Part shown: piece by piece, positions 1-7,881 of the stretch
Layout: each line of letters begins with the position of its first letter
Numbering within the stretch: the stretch's first letter is position 1
Assembly: GCA_028705775.1 (NCBI GenBank)
Contig: JAQWCW010000018.1
Span: 1-61,212 of the forward strand
DNA from: Eubacteriales bacterium
GTDB taxonomy: Bacteria; Bacillota; Clostridia; Christensenellales; Aristaeellaceae
Reading direction: 5' to 3'
DNA length: 61,212 nt
Position numbers and translations under genes: made by a program
The notes under the pieces: generated by a model
The model's database searches: none
What the model saw: the letters and a program-made list of their open reading frames with translations, nothing else
Told to the model about the DNA's origin: nothing

Positions 1-232
1 CGTAGTGACGCTTCTCCGTCTCATACTCTACGTGCGCGGTGTTTATCGTGATTCCGCGCGCCTTCTCTTCAGGAGCCTTATCGATTTCGTCATAGCGCAT
101 CGCCTGCGCTCCGCCGTGCTTCGCAAGAACCATCGTGATGGCCGCCGTCAGGGTCGTCTTGCCATGGTCGACGTGCCCTATCGTTCCGATGTTGACGTGT
201 GGCTTGTTGCGTTCAAACTTAGCCTTTGCCAT
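1..232 (-). CDS. tuf: Elongation factor Tu, N-terminal part (runs off window)
   Basis: The first 77 codons of EF-Tu, the GTPase that carries aminoacyl-tRNA to the ribosome, lie on the minus strand; the rest is beyond the left edge. The N-terminus [20 protein letters not shown] is that of EF-Tu, followed by the G1 loop GHVDHGKT and the switch I motif [12 protein letters not shown] at 232 follows an AAGGAGG ribosome binding site at 242-248. A tRNA-Gly gene lies 53 bases upstream in the same direction with one strong promoter ahead of both, so tRNA and mRNA are probably cut from a shared transcript, an arrangement also known from the tRNA-tufB operon of Escherichia coli. Confidence 0.97.
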   Translation of the reverse strand, partial: MAKAKFERNKPHVNIGTIGHVDHGKTTLTAAITMVLAKHGGAQAMRYDEIDKAPEEKARGITINTAHVEYETEKRHY

Positions 233-285
233 TTTGAAATCCTCCTTGATTAACAATACTCTGCGCATATGCGCTTTGGTGCAAA

Positions 286-359
286 TGGAGCGGGTGATGG
301 GAATCGAACCCACGTAACCAGCTTGGGAAGCTGGCACTCTACCATTGAGTTACACCCGC
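286..359 (-). tRNA. tRNA-Gly (anticodon CCC)
   Basis: On the minus strand a 74-base cloverleaf can be drawn: acceptor GCGGGTG pairs with CACCCGC, the anticodon stem CCAGC/GCTGG holds the loop TTCCCAA, and the T arm contains GGTTCGATTCC. The anticodon is CCC, reading GGG glycine codons. The 3' CCA is encoded (286-288). It lies between a strong promoter and tuf. Confidence 0.96.
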
Positions 360-466
360 AGGGCAACAATCCCTAATCGCAGAAGGACACCTTGCGCCCC
401 TTTGCTTAACCGCCGCTTGAGACGCTTTCGCGCCCGCGCCGTTTAAGGCGGCTAAAGACAGCTATC

Positions 467-495
467 ATTGTACTTTGTTGGTTTCTTTTTGTCAA
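467..495 (-). promoter_or_regulatory. Promoter for tRNA-Gly and tuf
   Basis: Reading the minus strand, TTGACA (490-495) and TACAAT (467-472) are separated by exactly 17 bases, a near-consensus housekeeping promoter. Transcription would start near 460. The roughly 100 bases between the start site and the tRNA hold no other tRNA that I can fold. Confidence 0.85.
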
Positions 496-580
496 CTGGT
501 TTTTACGTGATTTGCGCATCCTTTCCTCTGCTGCCGCGACTTCGAAAGTCAAAGATTTTTTCAAGGCGAAAAAATTACTG

Positions 581-609
581 TTGACAGACTCCTGAGCGCG
601 GTGTATTAT
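581..609 (+). promoter_or_regulatory. Promoter of the TetR-ABC exporter operon
   Basis: TTGACA at 581-586 and TATTAT at 604-609 are 17 bases apart. The expected start site falls at the edge of the palindrome at 615-628, fitting repression by the first gene of the operon. Confidence 0.85.
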
Positions 610-614
610 ACTGT

Positions 615-628
615 CTGTTATATAACAG
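615..628. promoter_or_regulatory. Candidate TetR operator
   Basis: CTGTTATATAACAG is a perfect 14-base palindrome placed at the start site of the operon promoter and 22 bases ahead of the TetR start codon. Position and symmetry suggest an autoregulatory operator; binding is inferred. Confidence 0.6.
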
Positions 629-650
629 CAGGCATGAAAGGAGGGGGCTT

Positions 651-1205
651 ATGCCGCCAAAGGCAAGAATATCGAAGGAAATGATACTTGACGCAGCGTT
701 TGAAATCCTCAAGGAAAGCGGAATTGAGGGCGTGAACGCAAGAGCGCTTGCTGCGCGCCTGAAATGCTCGACCCAGCCGATTCTTTACTATTACAAGACG
801 ATGGACGAGCTGAGGGAAGATTTATACGAGCGCGCAGACGATTACCACACCAAGTATATAATGGGCGAAAACATGAGAAATCCCATGCGGGAAATAGGTC
901 TTGCCTACATCCGATTTGCCGCGAAGGAAAAGCATATATTCCGGCTGCTTTTTCAGTCTGACCATTTCGCGCGGCAGACGATTCCGGATTTAGCCGACAA
1001 CGACGCGCTTGCGCCCCTAATCGGCGTGCTTACAAGGGAATCGGGGCTTCCGTCAGAACGCGTCAGGGACGAGTTTCTTCAGCGGTTCATGCTGGTTCAC
1101 GGAATCGCGAGCCTGATGGCGAACAACTCAATGAGCTATGACGAGGAGAACGTGAATCGGCTGCTCGAAAGAGCGTTTCCCAAAAGCGCAGGCGGCGGAA
1201 AGTAA
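651..1205 (+). CDS. TetR/AcrR family transcriptional regulator
   Basis: A 184-residue TetR-type repressor. Residues about 8-52 form the N-terminal helix-turn-helix (ILDAAFEIL, then ARALAARLKCSTQPILYYY), with the usual tyrosine-rich end of the recognition helix. The remainder is a ligand-binding helical domain with a FRLLFQSDHF stretch like the WHG-type C-terminal domain. ATG at 651 has an AAAGGAGGGG ribosome binding site at 638-647. It is the first gene of a three-gene unit with an ABC-2 exporter, and a palindrome overlaps the promoter, so it most likely represses this exporter until a ligand, perhaps the exported compound, binds. The ligand cannot be read from sequence. Confidence 0.9.
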   Translation: MPPKARISKEMILDAAFEILKESGIEGVNARALAARLKCSTQPILYYYKTMDELREDLYERADDYHTKYIMGENMRNPMREIGLAYIRFAAKEKHIFRLLFQSDHFARQTIPDLADNDALAPLIGVLTRESGLPSERVRDEFLQRFMLVHGIASLMANNSMSYDEENVNRLLERAFPKSAGGGK

Positions 1206-1258
1206 AGCCTCGCGGCTTCCCCTACCCAAATCAACAAAACAAAGCGAGGATGAAGAAG

Positions 1259-2203
1259 ATGACAGAAGAAAAAAGCGGCGCGGAGCGCGGGCGCGATATA
1301 ATCGCGATTGACCATCTCTGCAAAAGCTTCGGCAGCGTAAAAGCCGTGCAGGATTTGAGCTTCCGCGTAAAGGAGGGCGAGCTTTTCGCATTTCTGGGAA
1401 TAAACGGCGCGGGCAAAAGCACAACGATTTCGATTATGTGCGGGCTGCTTAAAAAGGACAGCGGAAAGGTTGTTATCAGCGGCGAGGATTTGGACGAAGG
1501 CTCGGATAAAATCAAGCGCGATTTGGGCGTTGTATTCCAGAATTCCGCGCTCGACAAGGCGCTTACCGTGCGCGAAAATCTGCAATGCCGCGCGGCGCTT
1601 TACGGAATAAAGGGCAAGGAATTTGAAAAACGCCTTGCGAATTTGGCGGAGAAGCTTGACTTTGCGAATCTTTTAAAGCGCAACCTCGGAAAGCTTTCCG
1701 GCGGGCAGAAGCGGAGAATCGACATAGCGAGAGCGCTCATTCACGAGCCGAAAATTCTCATTTTCGACGAGCCGACAACGGGGCTTGACCCGCAGACGCG
1801 CAAGCTGATTTGGGACACGGTATCAGAGCTTCGCAAGGAAAAGCGCCTTACCGTATTCCTCACCACGCACTACATGGAAGAGGCCGCGGACGCGGATTTC
1901 GTTGTGATTCTGGACAGCGGAAAGATTGCCGCGGAGGGGACTCCCTTAACGCTCAAGAACGCGTACACCGGCGATTTCATTACCCTTTACGGGACAAGCA
2001 AGGAGCGGGTTGAGGCGCTGAAGCTTCCTTATGAAACGATAAGGGACGCATACAGGGTAGCCGTTCCCAACACGGCAGCCGCAACGGAGCTGATTGTCAA
2101 AAATCCGGAGCTGTTCAAGGATTACGAAATTACAAAGGGCAAAATGGACGATGTTTTCCTTGCCGTAACCGGCAAGAAGCTGATTGGAGGCGCAAAGGAA
2201 TGA
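1259..2203 (+). CDS. ABC-2 type exporter, ATP-binding protein
   Basis: A 314-residue ATPase of the drug/antibiotic exporter (DrrA/CcmA-like) group. Walker A GINGAGKST is at 47-55, the signature LSGGQKRR near 145, Walker B LIFDEPTTGLD directly after it, then TTHYMEEA. A C-terminal regulatory tail of about 90 residues is typical of this group. An ATG at 1250 is in frame, but the ribosome binding site AGCGAGGA (1243-1250) touches it, so ATG 1259, 8 bases downstream, is the better start. Its stop overlaps the start of the permease gene (ATGA), indicating translational coupling and a joint complex. Confidence 0.92.
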   Translation: MTEEKSGAERGRDIIAIDHLCKSFGSVKAVQDLSFRVKEGELFAFLGINGAGKSTTISIMCGLLKKDSGKVVISGEDLDEGSDKIKRDLGVVFQNSALDKALTVRENLQCRAALYGIKGKEFEKRLANLAEKLDFANLLKRNLGKLSGGQKRRIDIARALIHEPKILIFDEPTTGLDPQTRKLIWDTVSELRKEKRLTVFLTTHYMEEAADADFVVILDSGKIAAEGTPLTLKNAYTGDFITLYGTSKERVEALKLPYETIRDAYRVAVPNTAAATELIVKNPELFKDYEITKGKMDDVFLAVTGKKLIGGAKE

Positions 2204-3102
2204 ATGCTCTCGGAGCTTTGACGCTCAGGAATATACGTCTTTTCTTCAAGGATAAGGGTACGCTCGTTACGTCGATGATTACGCCGATAATACTGCTCGT
2301 GCTTTATGTGACCTTTTTAAGCAACGTGTACAAAAGCAGCCTGCTCTCCAGTATGCCCAACGGGCTTACTCTCCCCGACGGGATTGTGGGAAGCTTCGTC
2401 GGCGGTCAGCTCATTTCATCCCTTCTGGCTGTCAGCTGCGTCAGCGTATCCTTCTGCGCAAACCTGATAAGCGTTCAGGATAAATACCTCGGCGCGCGGA
2501 ATGATTTGAGCATCTCCCCCGTCAAGCCCTCATGCGTGGCGCTCAGCTACTACCTTGCGACGCTTTTCAACGCGCTGCTCGTATGCTTTCTCGCGGGCGG
2601 AGCCTGTATGCTCTACGCCTCCGTTACCGGCTTTTATATGTCGGCGGACGATATTCTGCATCTTATTCTCGACATCGTTATGCTCGTAATGTTCGGAACC
2701 GCTCTGTCAAGCCTCGTCTGCTCATTCTTGTCAACCGAGGGTCAGCTTTCGGCAGTCGGAACGATTATCAGCGCGGGCTACGGCTTTATCTGCGGAGCAT
2801 ATATGCCGATTTCCCAGTTCGGTGAAGGTCTGCAAAAGGCGCTATCATTCCTGCCCGGAACATACGGAACATCGCTCATGCGCAACCATGCGATGGGAGC
2901 CTCCCTCAGGGAAATGGCTGCAATGGGCATTCCCTCCGAATTCATTGAGGAAATCAAGAACGCGTTTGACTGCAATGTATATTTCATGGGCAACCGCGTC
3001 GCGATTCCGACGATGTATCTGATTCTCGGCGGCAGCATTCTGCTGATTATGATTATCTATCTTCTGAGCAGTATGCTAAGGTCGCGCAAGCGCGCGGCAT
3101 AA
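2200..3102 (+). CDS. ABC-2 type exporter, permease
   Basis: A 300-residue integral membrane protein with about six hydrophobic segments and the layout of ABC-2 permeases: a cytoplasmic N-terminus, TM1 near 25-42, a central cluster of four segments (about 100-225) and a last one near 270-292 before a basic RSRKRAA end. The motif GAYMPISQFGEGLQKALSFLPGTYG matches the conserved short helix before the last extracytoplasmic loop of this family (quoted only as GAYMPISQF...LPGTYG). It overlaps the ATPase gene by 4 bases. Together with the TetR gene it forms a self-regulated efflux unit; the substrate is unknown. Confidence 0.88.
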   Translation: MNALGALTLRNIRLFFKDKGTLVTSMITPIILLVLYVTFLSNVYKSSLLSSMPNGLTLPDGIVGSFVGGQLISSLLAVSCVSVSFCANLISVQDKYLGARNDLSISPVKPSCVALSYYLATLFNALLVCFLAGGACMLYASVTGFYMSADDILHLILDIVMLVMFGTALSSLVCSFLSTEGQLSAVGTIISAGYGFICGAYMPISQFGEGLQKALSFLPGTYGTSLMRNHAMGASLREMAAMGIPSEFIEEIKNAFDCNVYFMGNRVAIPTMYLILGGSILLIMIIYLLSSMLRSRKRAA

Positions 3103-3140
3103 GCATTTTCTGACGCGGATACAGAAAATAAAAATAAAGC

Positions 3141-3169
3141 TTGCAAACACGTACAAATGATGTTATTAT
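3141..3169 (+). promoter_or_regulatory. Promoter of rpmB
   Basis: TTGCAA (3141-3146) and TATTAT (3164-3169) are 17 bases apart, with TGT directly before the -10 box (extended -10 form). Confidence 0.8.
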
Positions 3170-3211
3170 ACTGCTGTTTGATTGTCTTTAGCTCCAAAGG
3201 AGGTGTGCCCT

Positions 3212-3403
3212 ATGGGAAAGTTTTGCGAAGTTTGCGAAAAAGGTCTGATGCACGGCAATCTGGTAAGCCATGCTCATAATCTTACCCATCGTACTTCCGC
3301 CCCGAACACCCAGCGTGTTCGCGTGCTGGTAAACGGAGTTCCGCAGCGTCTTAACGTCTGCACCCGTTGCCTGCGCAGCGGCAAGGTTCAGCGCGCCGTC
3401 TGA
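3212..3403 (+). CDS. rpmB: 50S ribosomal protein L28
   Basis: A 63-residue L28. MGKFCEVCEKG at the start and VCTRCLRSGKV at the end supply two CxxC pairs, the zinc-binding form of L28; RTSAPNTQRVR is the family core. ATG at 3212 is chosen because a full AAAGGAGGTG lies at 3196-3205; an upstream in-frame start at 3182 has no such site. It is a single-gene unit with its own promoter and a terminator at 3445-3478. Confidence 0.97.
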   Translation: MGKFCEVCEKGLMHGNLVSHAHNLTHRTSAPNTQRVRVLVNGVPQRLNVCTRCLRSGKVQRAV

Positions 3404-3444
3404 TTACACTAAATCGCGCCGCCTCTGCATACGCATACAAATGA

Positions 3445-3478
3445 CCGGACTTCTTTTCCGAGAAGTCCGGCTTTGTTT
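3445..3478 (+). terminator. Terminator after rpmB
   Basis: A 10-pair stem CCGGACTTCT/AGAAGTCCGG (3445-3454 with 3461-3470) closes a 6-base loop and is followed by CTTTGTTTG. Confidence 0.85.
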
Positions 3479-3566
3479 GTGCAAAACGCGATTCAGTACA
3501 GCGCGGAGCGAACTTCCGCCCCGCCGTGCGTAAAGACGCGAATGCGTAACGCGCAGATACATATTT

Positions 3567-3603
3567 ATAAAATAAGAAGCGCGCCGCGAAAAGCACGGCG
3601 CGC
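3567..3603 (-). terminator. Terminator of the MarR/isomerase transcript
   Basis: On the minus strand GCGCGCCG and CGGCGCGC (3596-3603 and 3579-3586) form a stem with a 9-base loop, followed by TTCTTATTTTAT. It lies 34 bases beyond the stop of the isomerase-like gene. Confidence 0.8.
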
Positions 3604-3636
3604 AGTCTGATATATAAGCTTATCGGAAAAACCGGC

Positions 3637-4602
3637 TTACGCCCAGTACATTCCGCCCCTGTCCTCAAAGGTCATGACCTGCTTGAGGAACGATATTGCC
3701 TTTTGCAGACCCTCGTTTCCGCTCATCAGGCTGTCCTCGTGCTCTATCGACATAACGTCGTCATAGCCGACCATGCGCAGGTTTGAAACAATATCCTTCC
3801 ACAGCTGCATATCATGACCGTAGCCGACGGAGCGGAACACCCACGAGCGATGGATTTCGTCGCCGTAATGCTTCGTGTCAAGCACGCCTGTTCTGCCCGT
3901 ATTCAGCTCGTCAATCTTCGTATCCTTGGCATGGAAGAAGTAGATTGCGTCGCCAAGATAGCGTATTGCGCTGACGGGGTCAATCCCCTGCCAGAAAAGA
4001 TGGCTGGGGTCAAAGTTTGCGCCAAGCATCGTCGATACGCTGTCCCGCAGGCGCATCATGCTTTCCGGATTATAGACGCAGAAGCCCGGATGCATTTCGA
4101 GCGCGATTTTTTGTATTCCATGTTCGCCCGCAAACCGGACGGTATTTTTCCAGTACGGAATCAGAACCTCGTTCCACTGATAGTCAAGTATGCGCGAAAA
4201 ATCATCCGGCCAAGGGCAGGTGACCCAGTTCGGGGTTTTATCCTCGGCGCTTCCCCCCGGGCAGCCGGAGAAGGTTACGACGCGCGTAACGCCGAGCTTT
4301 TCGGCAAGCAGAACCGCGTTTTCAAAATCGCTCTGGAAGGACGCGGCGACAGCCTTATCGGGATGAACCGCATTGCCGTGAACGCTGAGCGCCGCAAGCT
4401 CTATTCCGCTGTTTTTGACGGTGCTCTTGAACTCGTCAAGCTTGGAAGCGTCGGAGAGCAACACGGAAGGGTCGCAATGCGCCTTCCCCGGAAAGCCGCC
4501 GCAGCCGATTTCCACAGCCTGAACTCCGTTCTGCCTGAGATAATCAAGCGCTTCTGCGAGCGGCATTGATTGAAGAACGACGCTGAATACCGATAACTTC
4601 AT
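3637..4602 (-). CDS. Sugar phosphate isomerase/epimerase (AP endonuclease 2-like TIM barrel)
   Basis: A 321-residue protein of the xylose isomerase-like TIM-barrel family. Metal-binding acids and histidines sit at barrel strand ends: E in ALEMHPG, D and H in NFDPSHL, H and D in FFHAKD, and E in SIEHEDS. Members isomerize or epimerize sugars, inositols or related hydroxy acids; the exact substrate cannot be told. The protein is cytoplasmic, without a signal peptide. The gene follows the MarR gene by 15 bases on the same strand, so the regulator probably controls it and the inducer may be linked to its substrate. Confidence 0.85.
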   Translation of the reverse strand: MKLSVFSVVLQSMPLAEALDYLRQNGVQAVEIGCGGFPGKAHCDPSVLLSDASKLDEFKSTVKNSGIELAALSVHGNAVHPDKAVAASFQSDFENAVLLAEKLGVTRVVTFSGCPGGSAEDKTPNWVTCPWPDDFSRILDYQWNEVLIPYWKNTVRFAGEHGIQKIALEMHPGFCVYNPESMMRLRDSVSTMLGANFDPSHLFWQGIDPVSAIRYLGDAIYFFHAKDTKIDELNTGRTGVLDTKHYGDEIHRSWVFRSVGYGHDMQLWKDIVSNLRMVGYDDVMSIEHEDSLMSGNEGLQKAISFLKQVMTFEDRGGMYWA

Positions 4603-4617
4603 AAATACACCTCCGAA

Positions 4618-5073
4618 TTATTTGCCCAAAACCTTTGCGATGCCCGCAAAGCTTTCAGAAAGCGTTTTTACTTCCTGACGGGAGAACTCCTTGCTCCAGT
4701 CCGAAACCTCGCCCGCAAGATACTCCCTGACGCTTTCAAGGACTTCCTTTCCGGACGGAGTTACATACACGTTGACTGCGCGGTGGTCGCTTTCGTCGCG
4801 CCTACGCAGAACGTAACCGCTTTTTGAAAGGCTCTCGACAAGAGGAGTAACGTTCGGCTTGGCGATGCCCATGCGCTCCGAAATGCTGCTTACGGACATT
4901 TTACCAATCTGCTCAAGCATAGCGATTATCTGAACCTGGGAAAGGCTTAGCCCGAACCTTTCCTTAACCGAATCCATATGAAAAGTCTTTTTTCTGAAAT
5001 ACGGCAGAACAAGCAGCATATTTTCAGCAAGAGCCTTTATAAGCTGGTCGTCGTCGTATGGTTTTCTCGCCAC
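4618..5073 (-). CDS. MarR family transcriptional regulator
   Basis: A 151-residue winged-helix protein. The region LSLSQVQIIAMLEQIGKMSV, ISERMGIAKPNVTPLVESL and the wing with YVLRRRDESDHRAVNVYVT are the standard MarR helix-turn-helix and wing; the DxRxxxVxxT-like turn (SDHRAVNVYVT) is the family signature. ATG at 5073 is preceded by AAGGAGG. It heads a two-gene unit with the isomerase-like gene and has a strong promoter with a short palindrome at its start site. It probably represses itself and the isomerase. Confidence 0.9.
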   Translation of the reverse strand: MARKPYDDDQLIKALAENMLLVLPYFRKKTFHMDSVKERFGLSLSQVQIIAMLEQIGKMSVSSISERMGIAKPNVTPLVESLSKSGYVLRRRDESDHRAVNVYVTPSGKEVLESVREYLAGEVSDWSKEFSRQEVKTLSESFAGIAKVLGK

Positions 5074-5184
5074 TTTATAATCCTCCTTGTCATTATGCGC
5101 CTAACGCATATCGGGCATTTCTTGCACTAACAAACAGTTGTACCGGATTGACGGGTTTGCAGTCGTTTGCCATCATAGAATGAA

Positions 5185-5196
5185 ATGAAAGTTCAT
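5185..5196. promoter_or_regulatory. Candidate MarR operator
   Basis: ATGAA-AG-TTCAT is an inverted repeat with 5-base arms lying at the expected start site of the MarR promoter. Short, so moderate support only. Confidence 0.35.
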
Positions 5197-5202
5197 GTTT
5201 TT

Positions 5203-5231
5203 ATTATAACCAATACTTATTCATAATGCAA
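5203..5231 (-). promoter_or_regulatory. Promoter of the MarR/isomerase unit
   Basis: On the minus strand TTGCAT (5226-5231) and TATAAT (5203-5208) are 17 bases apart. Confidence 0.8.
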
Positions 5232-5303
5232 CACATTACCAAAAATAATGACACAGTTGCACGATTAGACTCGTCTTGCGCGTTTTATTATTGGTCTATG
5301 GCG

Positions 5304-5332
5304 TTTACAAACCGCGAAAAGCCATATATAAT
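5304..5332 (+). promoter_or_regulatory. Promoter of the ZorAB-like operon
   Basis: TTTACA (5304-5309) and TATAAT (5327-5332) are separated by 17 bases; the start codon of the first gene is about 40 bases downstream. Confidence 0.8.
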
Positions 5333-5371
5333 CAGGTATACTGTAATTACAGAAAGCACGGGAGGAAAGCA

Positions 5372-6874
5372 ATGTTTCAGGATATATTGGATTTTATCAT
5401 CAACAAGCTGCCCGAATTCCTTATTTATTCGCTGACGGTAATCGTGGCAATAACGGGCTTTATAAAGTGCATATTCCCCCTTTCCCGCGCGTCCCGCAGG
5501 CTGATGAAGGCTTCCCATGCCATCGAAACCGCCGCGATGAAGCAGGGCGATTCTGCAATATGGCAAGACCCGCTCTTTCTCGGCAAATCCATGCAGAGCA
5601 GCTGGAGCGCATTTCTGCGCTCCGCTCAGTCAATCGGCAGGCAGGGAAGCACTCTCGACGTATCCGGCTATATCAACGAGGTGACGGTTATTGACGCAGT
5701 CGGGCGCGGAGCGCTTGCAGACGTTGTTCCCGGTTTTCTTACCTCGCTCGGTATTCTGGGAACGTTCTGGGGGCTAATGACCGGTCTTTCCTCGCTTGAC
5801 ACCTCCGATACATCCGCAATCCTTACCGCAATCCCCACGCTTATAAGCGGAATGAAATTCGCTTTTGGCACCTCCGTTGTCGGAATATCCTGCTCCCTGC
5901 TGTTCAATTTTATTTACAGGATGCAGGTCGGGCGCGTCCAGAACGCCCTCAGCGATTTCCACGACGTTTTTCACGCGATAGCGATGCCCGACCCGAATGA
6001 AATCGACGTTATAGCCATAAACGAGCGCGCGCAGAACAACGATTATTTCCGCGAGTGGTCGGAGCAGTTTTCGATGCACCTGCCCGGAATAATGGAAAAT
6101 GCCGTCGGAACGGCTGTTCAGCCCCTCTCCTACTCGCTTGACCATTTTGTTATGGCGACTACGCGCGAGCAGCTTGCGGGCGTTGACAGAATCGTGACCA
6201 AATTCGTCGAATCCATGAACCTGTCTATGGACGGGCAGTTCCGCAGGCTTGCCAAAACGATGAGCGATATTTCAACCTCGCAGAGCTACGGCTTTTCGAC
6301 GCTCAACGACGCGATTAAGGCAGCGCAGGCGCTTGCAGGCAACGTGAGCGGCATTCAGCAAACCAACGCGGCGATAACGCAGCGCCTTGAGGGATTCCTT
6401 TCACTTATTGAAAGCAGCCGCGCGCAGGACGAGGATTTCAAAGCAAAAATGGCTGCCCTGCTCTCCTCCCTCCACGAATCCTCCGCCCAGCAGGCGCGCT
6501 GCCTCGGCTCAATGCAGGACTATCAGGCAGCGCTGCAAAGCACGCTCAAGGAATACACGGCGTTCAGCGACAAGCTGCTTTCGGGCGTTCGCGGCGAAGC
6601 GGATAAAACGAAGGAAATTGTCGAGGCGGCAACCGCAAAGCTTGACGAGAGCAGCAGAAAGCTCGCGGGAAGCTACAACGGCTTTGTCGAAAGCGTGACC
6701 GAAGGGCTTTCGCGCTCCCTGGGAATGTTTGACGAAAGCGTACACGGCGCAATGAGCGCGCTTTCGGAGCAGCTCAAAAAATCCGACATGGGCGGCGACG
6801 CGAAGCTGCTCAGCGCGATGAACAAAACCACCAGCGAGATAAAGGAAATCCTGTCGGCGCAAAAGGAGCGGTGA
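5372..6874 (+). CDS. MotA/TolQ/ExbB proton channel family protein with long coiled-coil tail (ZorA-like)
   Basis: A 500-residue inner-membrane ion channel subunit. Three hydrophobic segments are seen: about 14-36, 118-138 (with GILGTFWGL at 127-135) and 157-181 (KFAFGTSVVGISCSL), the layout of ExbB/TolQ and of ZorA. After residue 190 come about 300 residues of predicted helix rich in A, Q, S, E and L, a long cytoplasmic tail as in ZorA rather than MotA. ATG 5372 is preferred over upstream starts because GGGAGGAAAGC ends two bases before it. The OmpA/MotB-like partner follows one base after the stop. By family knowledge, five such subunits surround two stator peptides and convert ion flow to rotation or force. 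What this complex drives is unknown; no zorC, zorD or zorE-like gene is next to it. Confidence 0.85.
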   Translation: MFQDILDFIINKLPEFLIYSLTVIVAITGFIKCIFPLSRASRRLMKASHAIETAAMKQGDSAIWQDPLFLGKSMQSSWSAFLRSAQSIGRQGSTLDVSGYINEVTVIDAVGRGALADVVPGFLTSLGILGTFWGLMTGLSSLDTSDTSAILTAIPTLISGMKFAFGTSVVGISCSLLFNFIYRMQVGRVQNALSDFHDVFHAIAMPDPNEIDVIAINERAQNNDYFREWSEQFSMHLPGIMENAVGTAVQPLSYSLDHFVMATTREQLAGVDRIVTKFVESMNLSMDGQFRRLAKTMSDISTSQSYGFSTLNDAIKAAQALAGNVSGIQQTNAAITQRLEGFLSLIESSRAQDEDFKAKMAALLSSLHESSAQQARCLGSMQDYQAALQSTLKEYTAFSDKLLSGVRGEADKTKEIVEAATAKLDESSRKLAGSYNGFVESVTEGLSRSLGMFDESVHGAMSALSEQLKKSDMGGDAKLLSAMNKTTSEIKEILSAQKER

Positions 6875-6875
6875 T

Positions 6876-7880
6876 ATGCAGAAAAGTAAGTATCGCCGCC
6901 GCCGTGGCGACAATGGTTCATACTGGATATCATACTCGGACATGATGGCGGCGCTTCTGCTCGTTTTCATTCTTGTGCTGCTTTCGAGCCTGTACCAGTA
7001 TTTCATGATGCTGCAAACCAAAACGGACGAGTTGAGCGCAAAGGAAAACCAGCTCGTAGTTCAGCAAAGCACGCTTGACGCAAAAGAAACGGAGCTTTCG
7101 GCGGCGCTTCAGCTTCAGGCTGAGCAGCAGGACAAGCTGAACGCGCAGGAACAGGCGCTTGCGGAGCAAACAGGACTGCTTGACGCGGCAAAGCTGGCGC
7201 TTTCGGCGCAGGCGGACGACTTGGCGCTTGCGCAGTCCGAGCTTGACGACAGCCAGAAGCAGCTTGCAGACCAGCAGAACAGGCTTGACGCTATGTCGCT
7301 GCTGCTAAGCGCGCAAAAGGAGCAGCTTGAGAATCAGCAGCTGCAGCTTGAGGCGCTCGTCGGCGTTCGCGCAGAGATAATTCAGGAGCTTTCGGCGGCG
7401 CTCAAGAATGCGAATCTAAAGGCGACCGTTGATACGAAAACCGGCGATATCCTGCTTGAAAGCACAGTGCTTTTTGAGCTTAATTCCTCCGAAATAAGCG
7501 GCGGAGGTCAAACGCTTCTGGATAAATTCTTGCCCGTTTACCTGAGCGTGCTCTTGCAGGACAAATACAAGGACTATCTTTCCGAAATCATCATCGAAGG
7601 TCATACCGATACGCAGGGAAGCTACCTTACGAACCTGAAGCTTTCGCAAGACCGCGCGCGCTCCGTTGCAACGTATTGCTACGAAACGGTGAACTCGCGG
7701 TACAGGGACAAGATAACGAAGCTGATGACCGCAAACGGAAAAAGCTTCTCGAACCCAATCTACTTCGACAACGGCTCTATCAACAGCGACGCGTCAAGGC
7801 GCGTTGAGTTCAAGTTCCGCCTGAAGGACGAGGAAATGATTGAGGAAATGCGCGCGCTGCTCGCGGGCGGGGAGGAATAA
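6876..7880 (+). CDS. OmpA/MotB family stator protein with extended extracytoplasmic coiled coil (ZorB-like)
   Basis: A 334-residue partner of the channel protein. A basic N-terminus (KSKYRRRRGD) precedes one membrane helix (about 18-40) with the ion-binding aspartate D22 in WISYSDMMAALL, the MotB/ExbD/ZorB signature. Residues about 47-178 form a Leu/Ala/Gln-rich coiled coil on the outer face, longer than in MotB or ZorB as I know them. Residues about 181-320 are an OmpA-like peptidoglycan-binding domain with EGHTDTQGS (241-249) and SQDRARSV (257-264). The coiled coil could span the thick wall zone before the anchor domain. RBS AAAGGAG at 6863-6869. A third gene starts one base after the stop. 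Confidence 0.87.
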   Translation: MQKSKYRRRRGDNGSYWISYSDMMAALLLVFILVLLSSLYQYFMMLQTKTDELSAKENQLVVQQSTLDAKETELSAALQLQAEQQDKLNAQEQALAEQTGLLDAAKLALSAQADDLALAQSELDDSQKQLADQQNRLDAMSLLLSAQKEQLENQQLQLEALVGVRAEIIQELSAALKNANLKATVDTKTGDILLESTVLFELNSSEISGGGQTLLDKFLPVYLSVLLQDKYKDYLSEIIIEGHTDTQGSYLTNLKLSQDRARSVATYCYETVNSRYRDKITKLMTANGKSFSNPIYFDNGSINSDASRRVEFKFRLKDEEMIEEMRALLAGGEE

Positions 7881-7881
7881 C

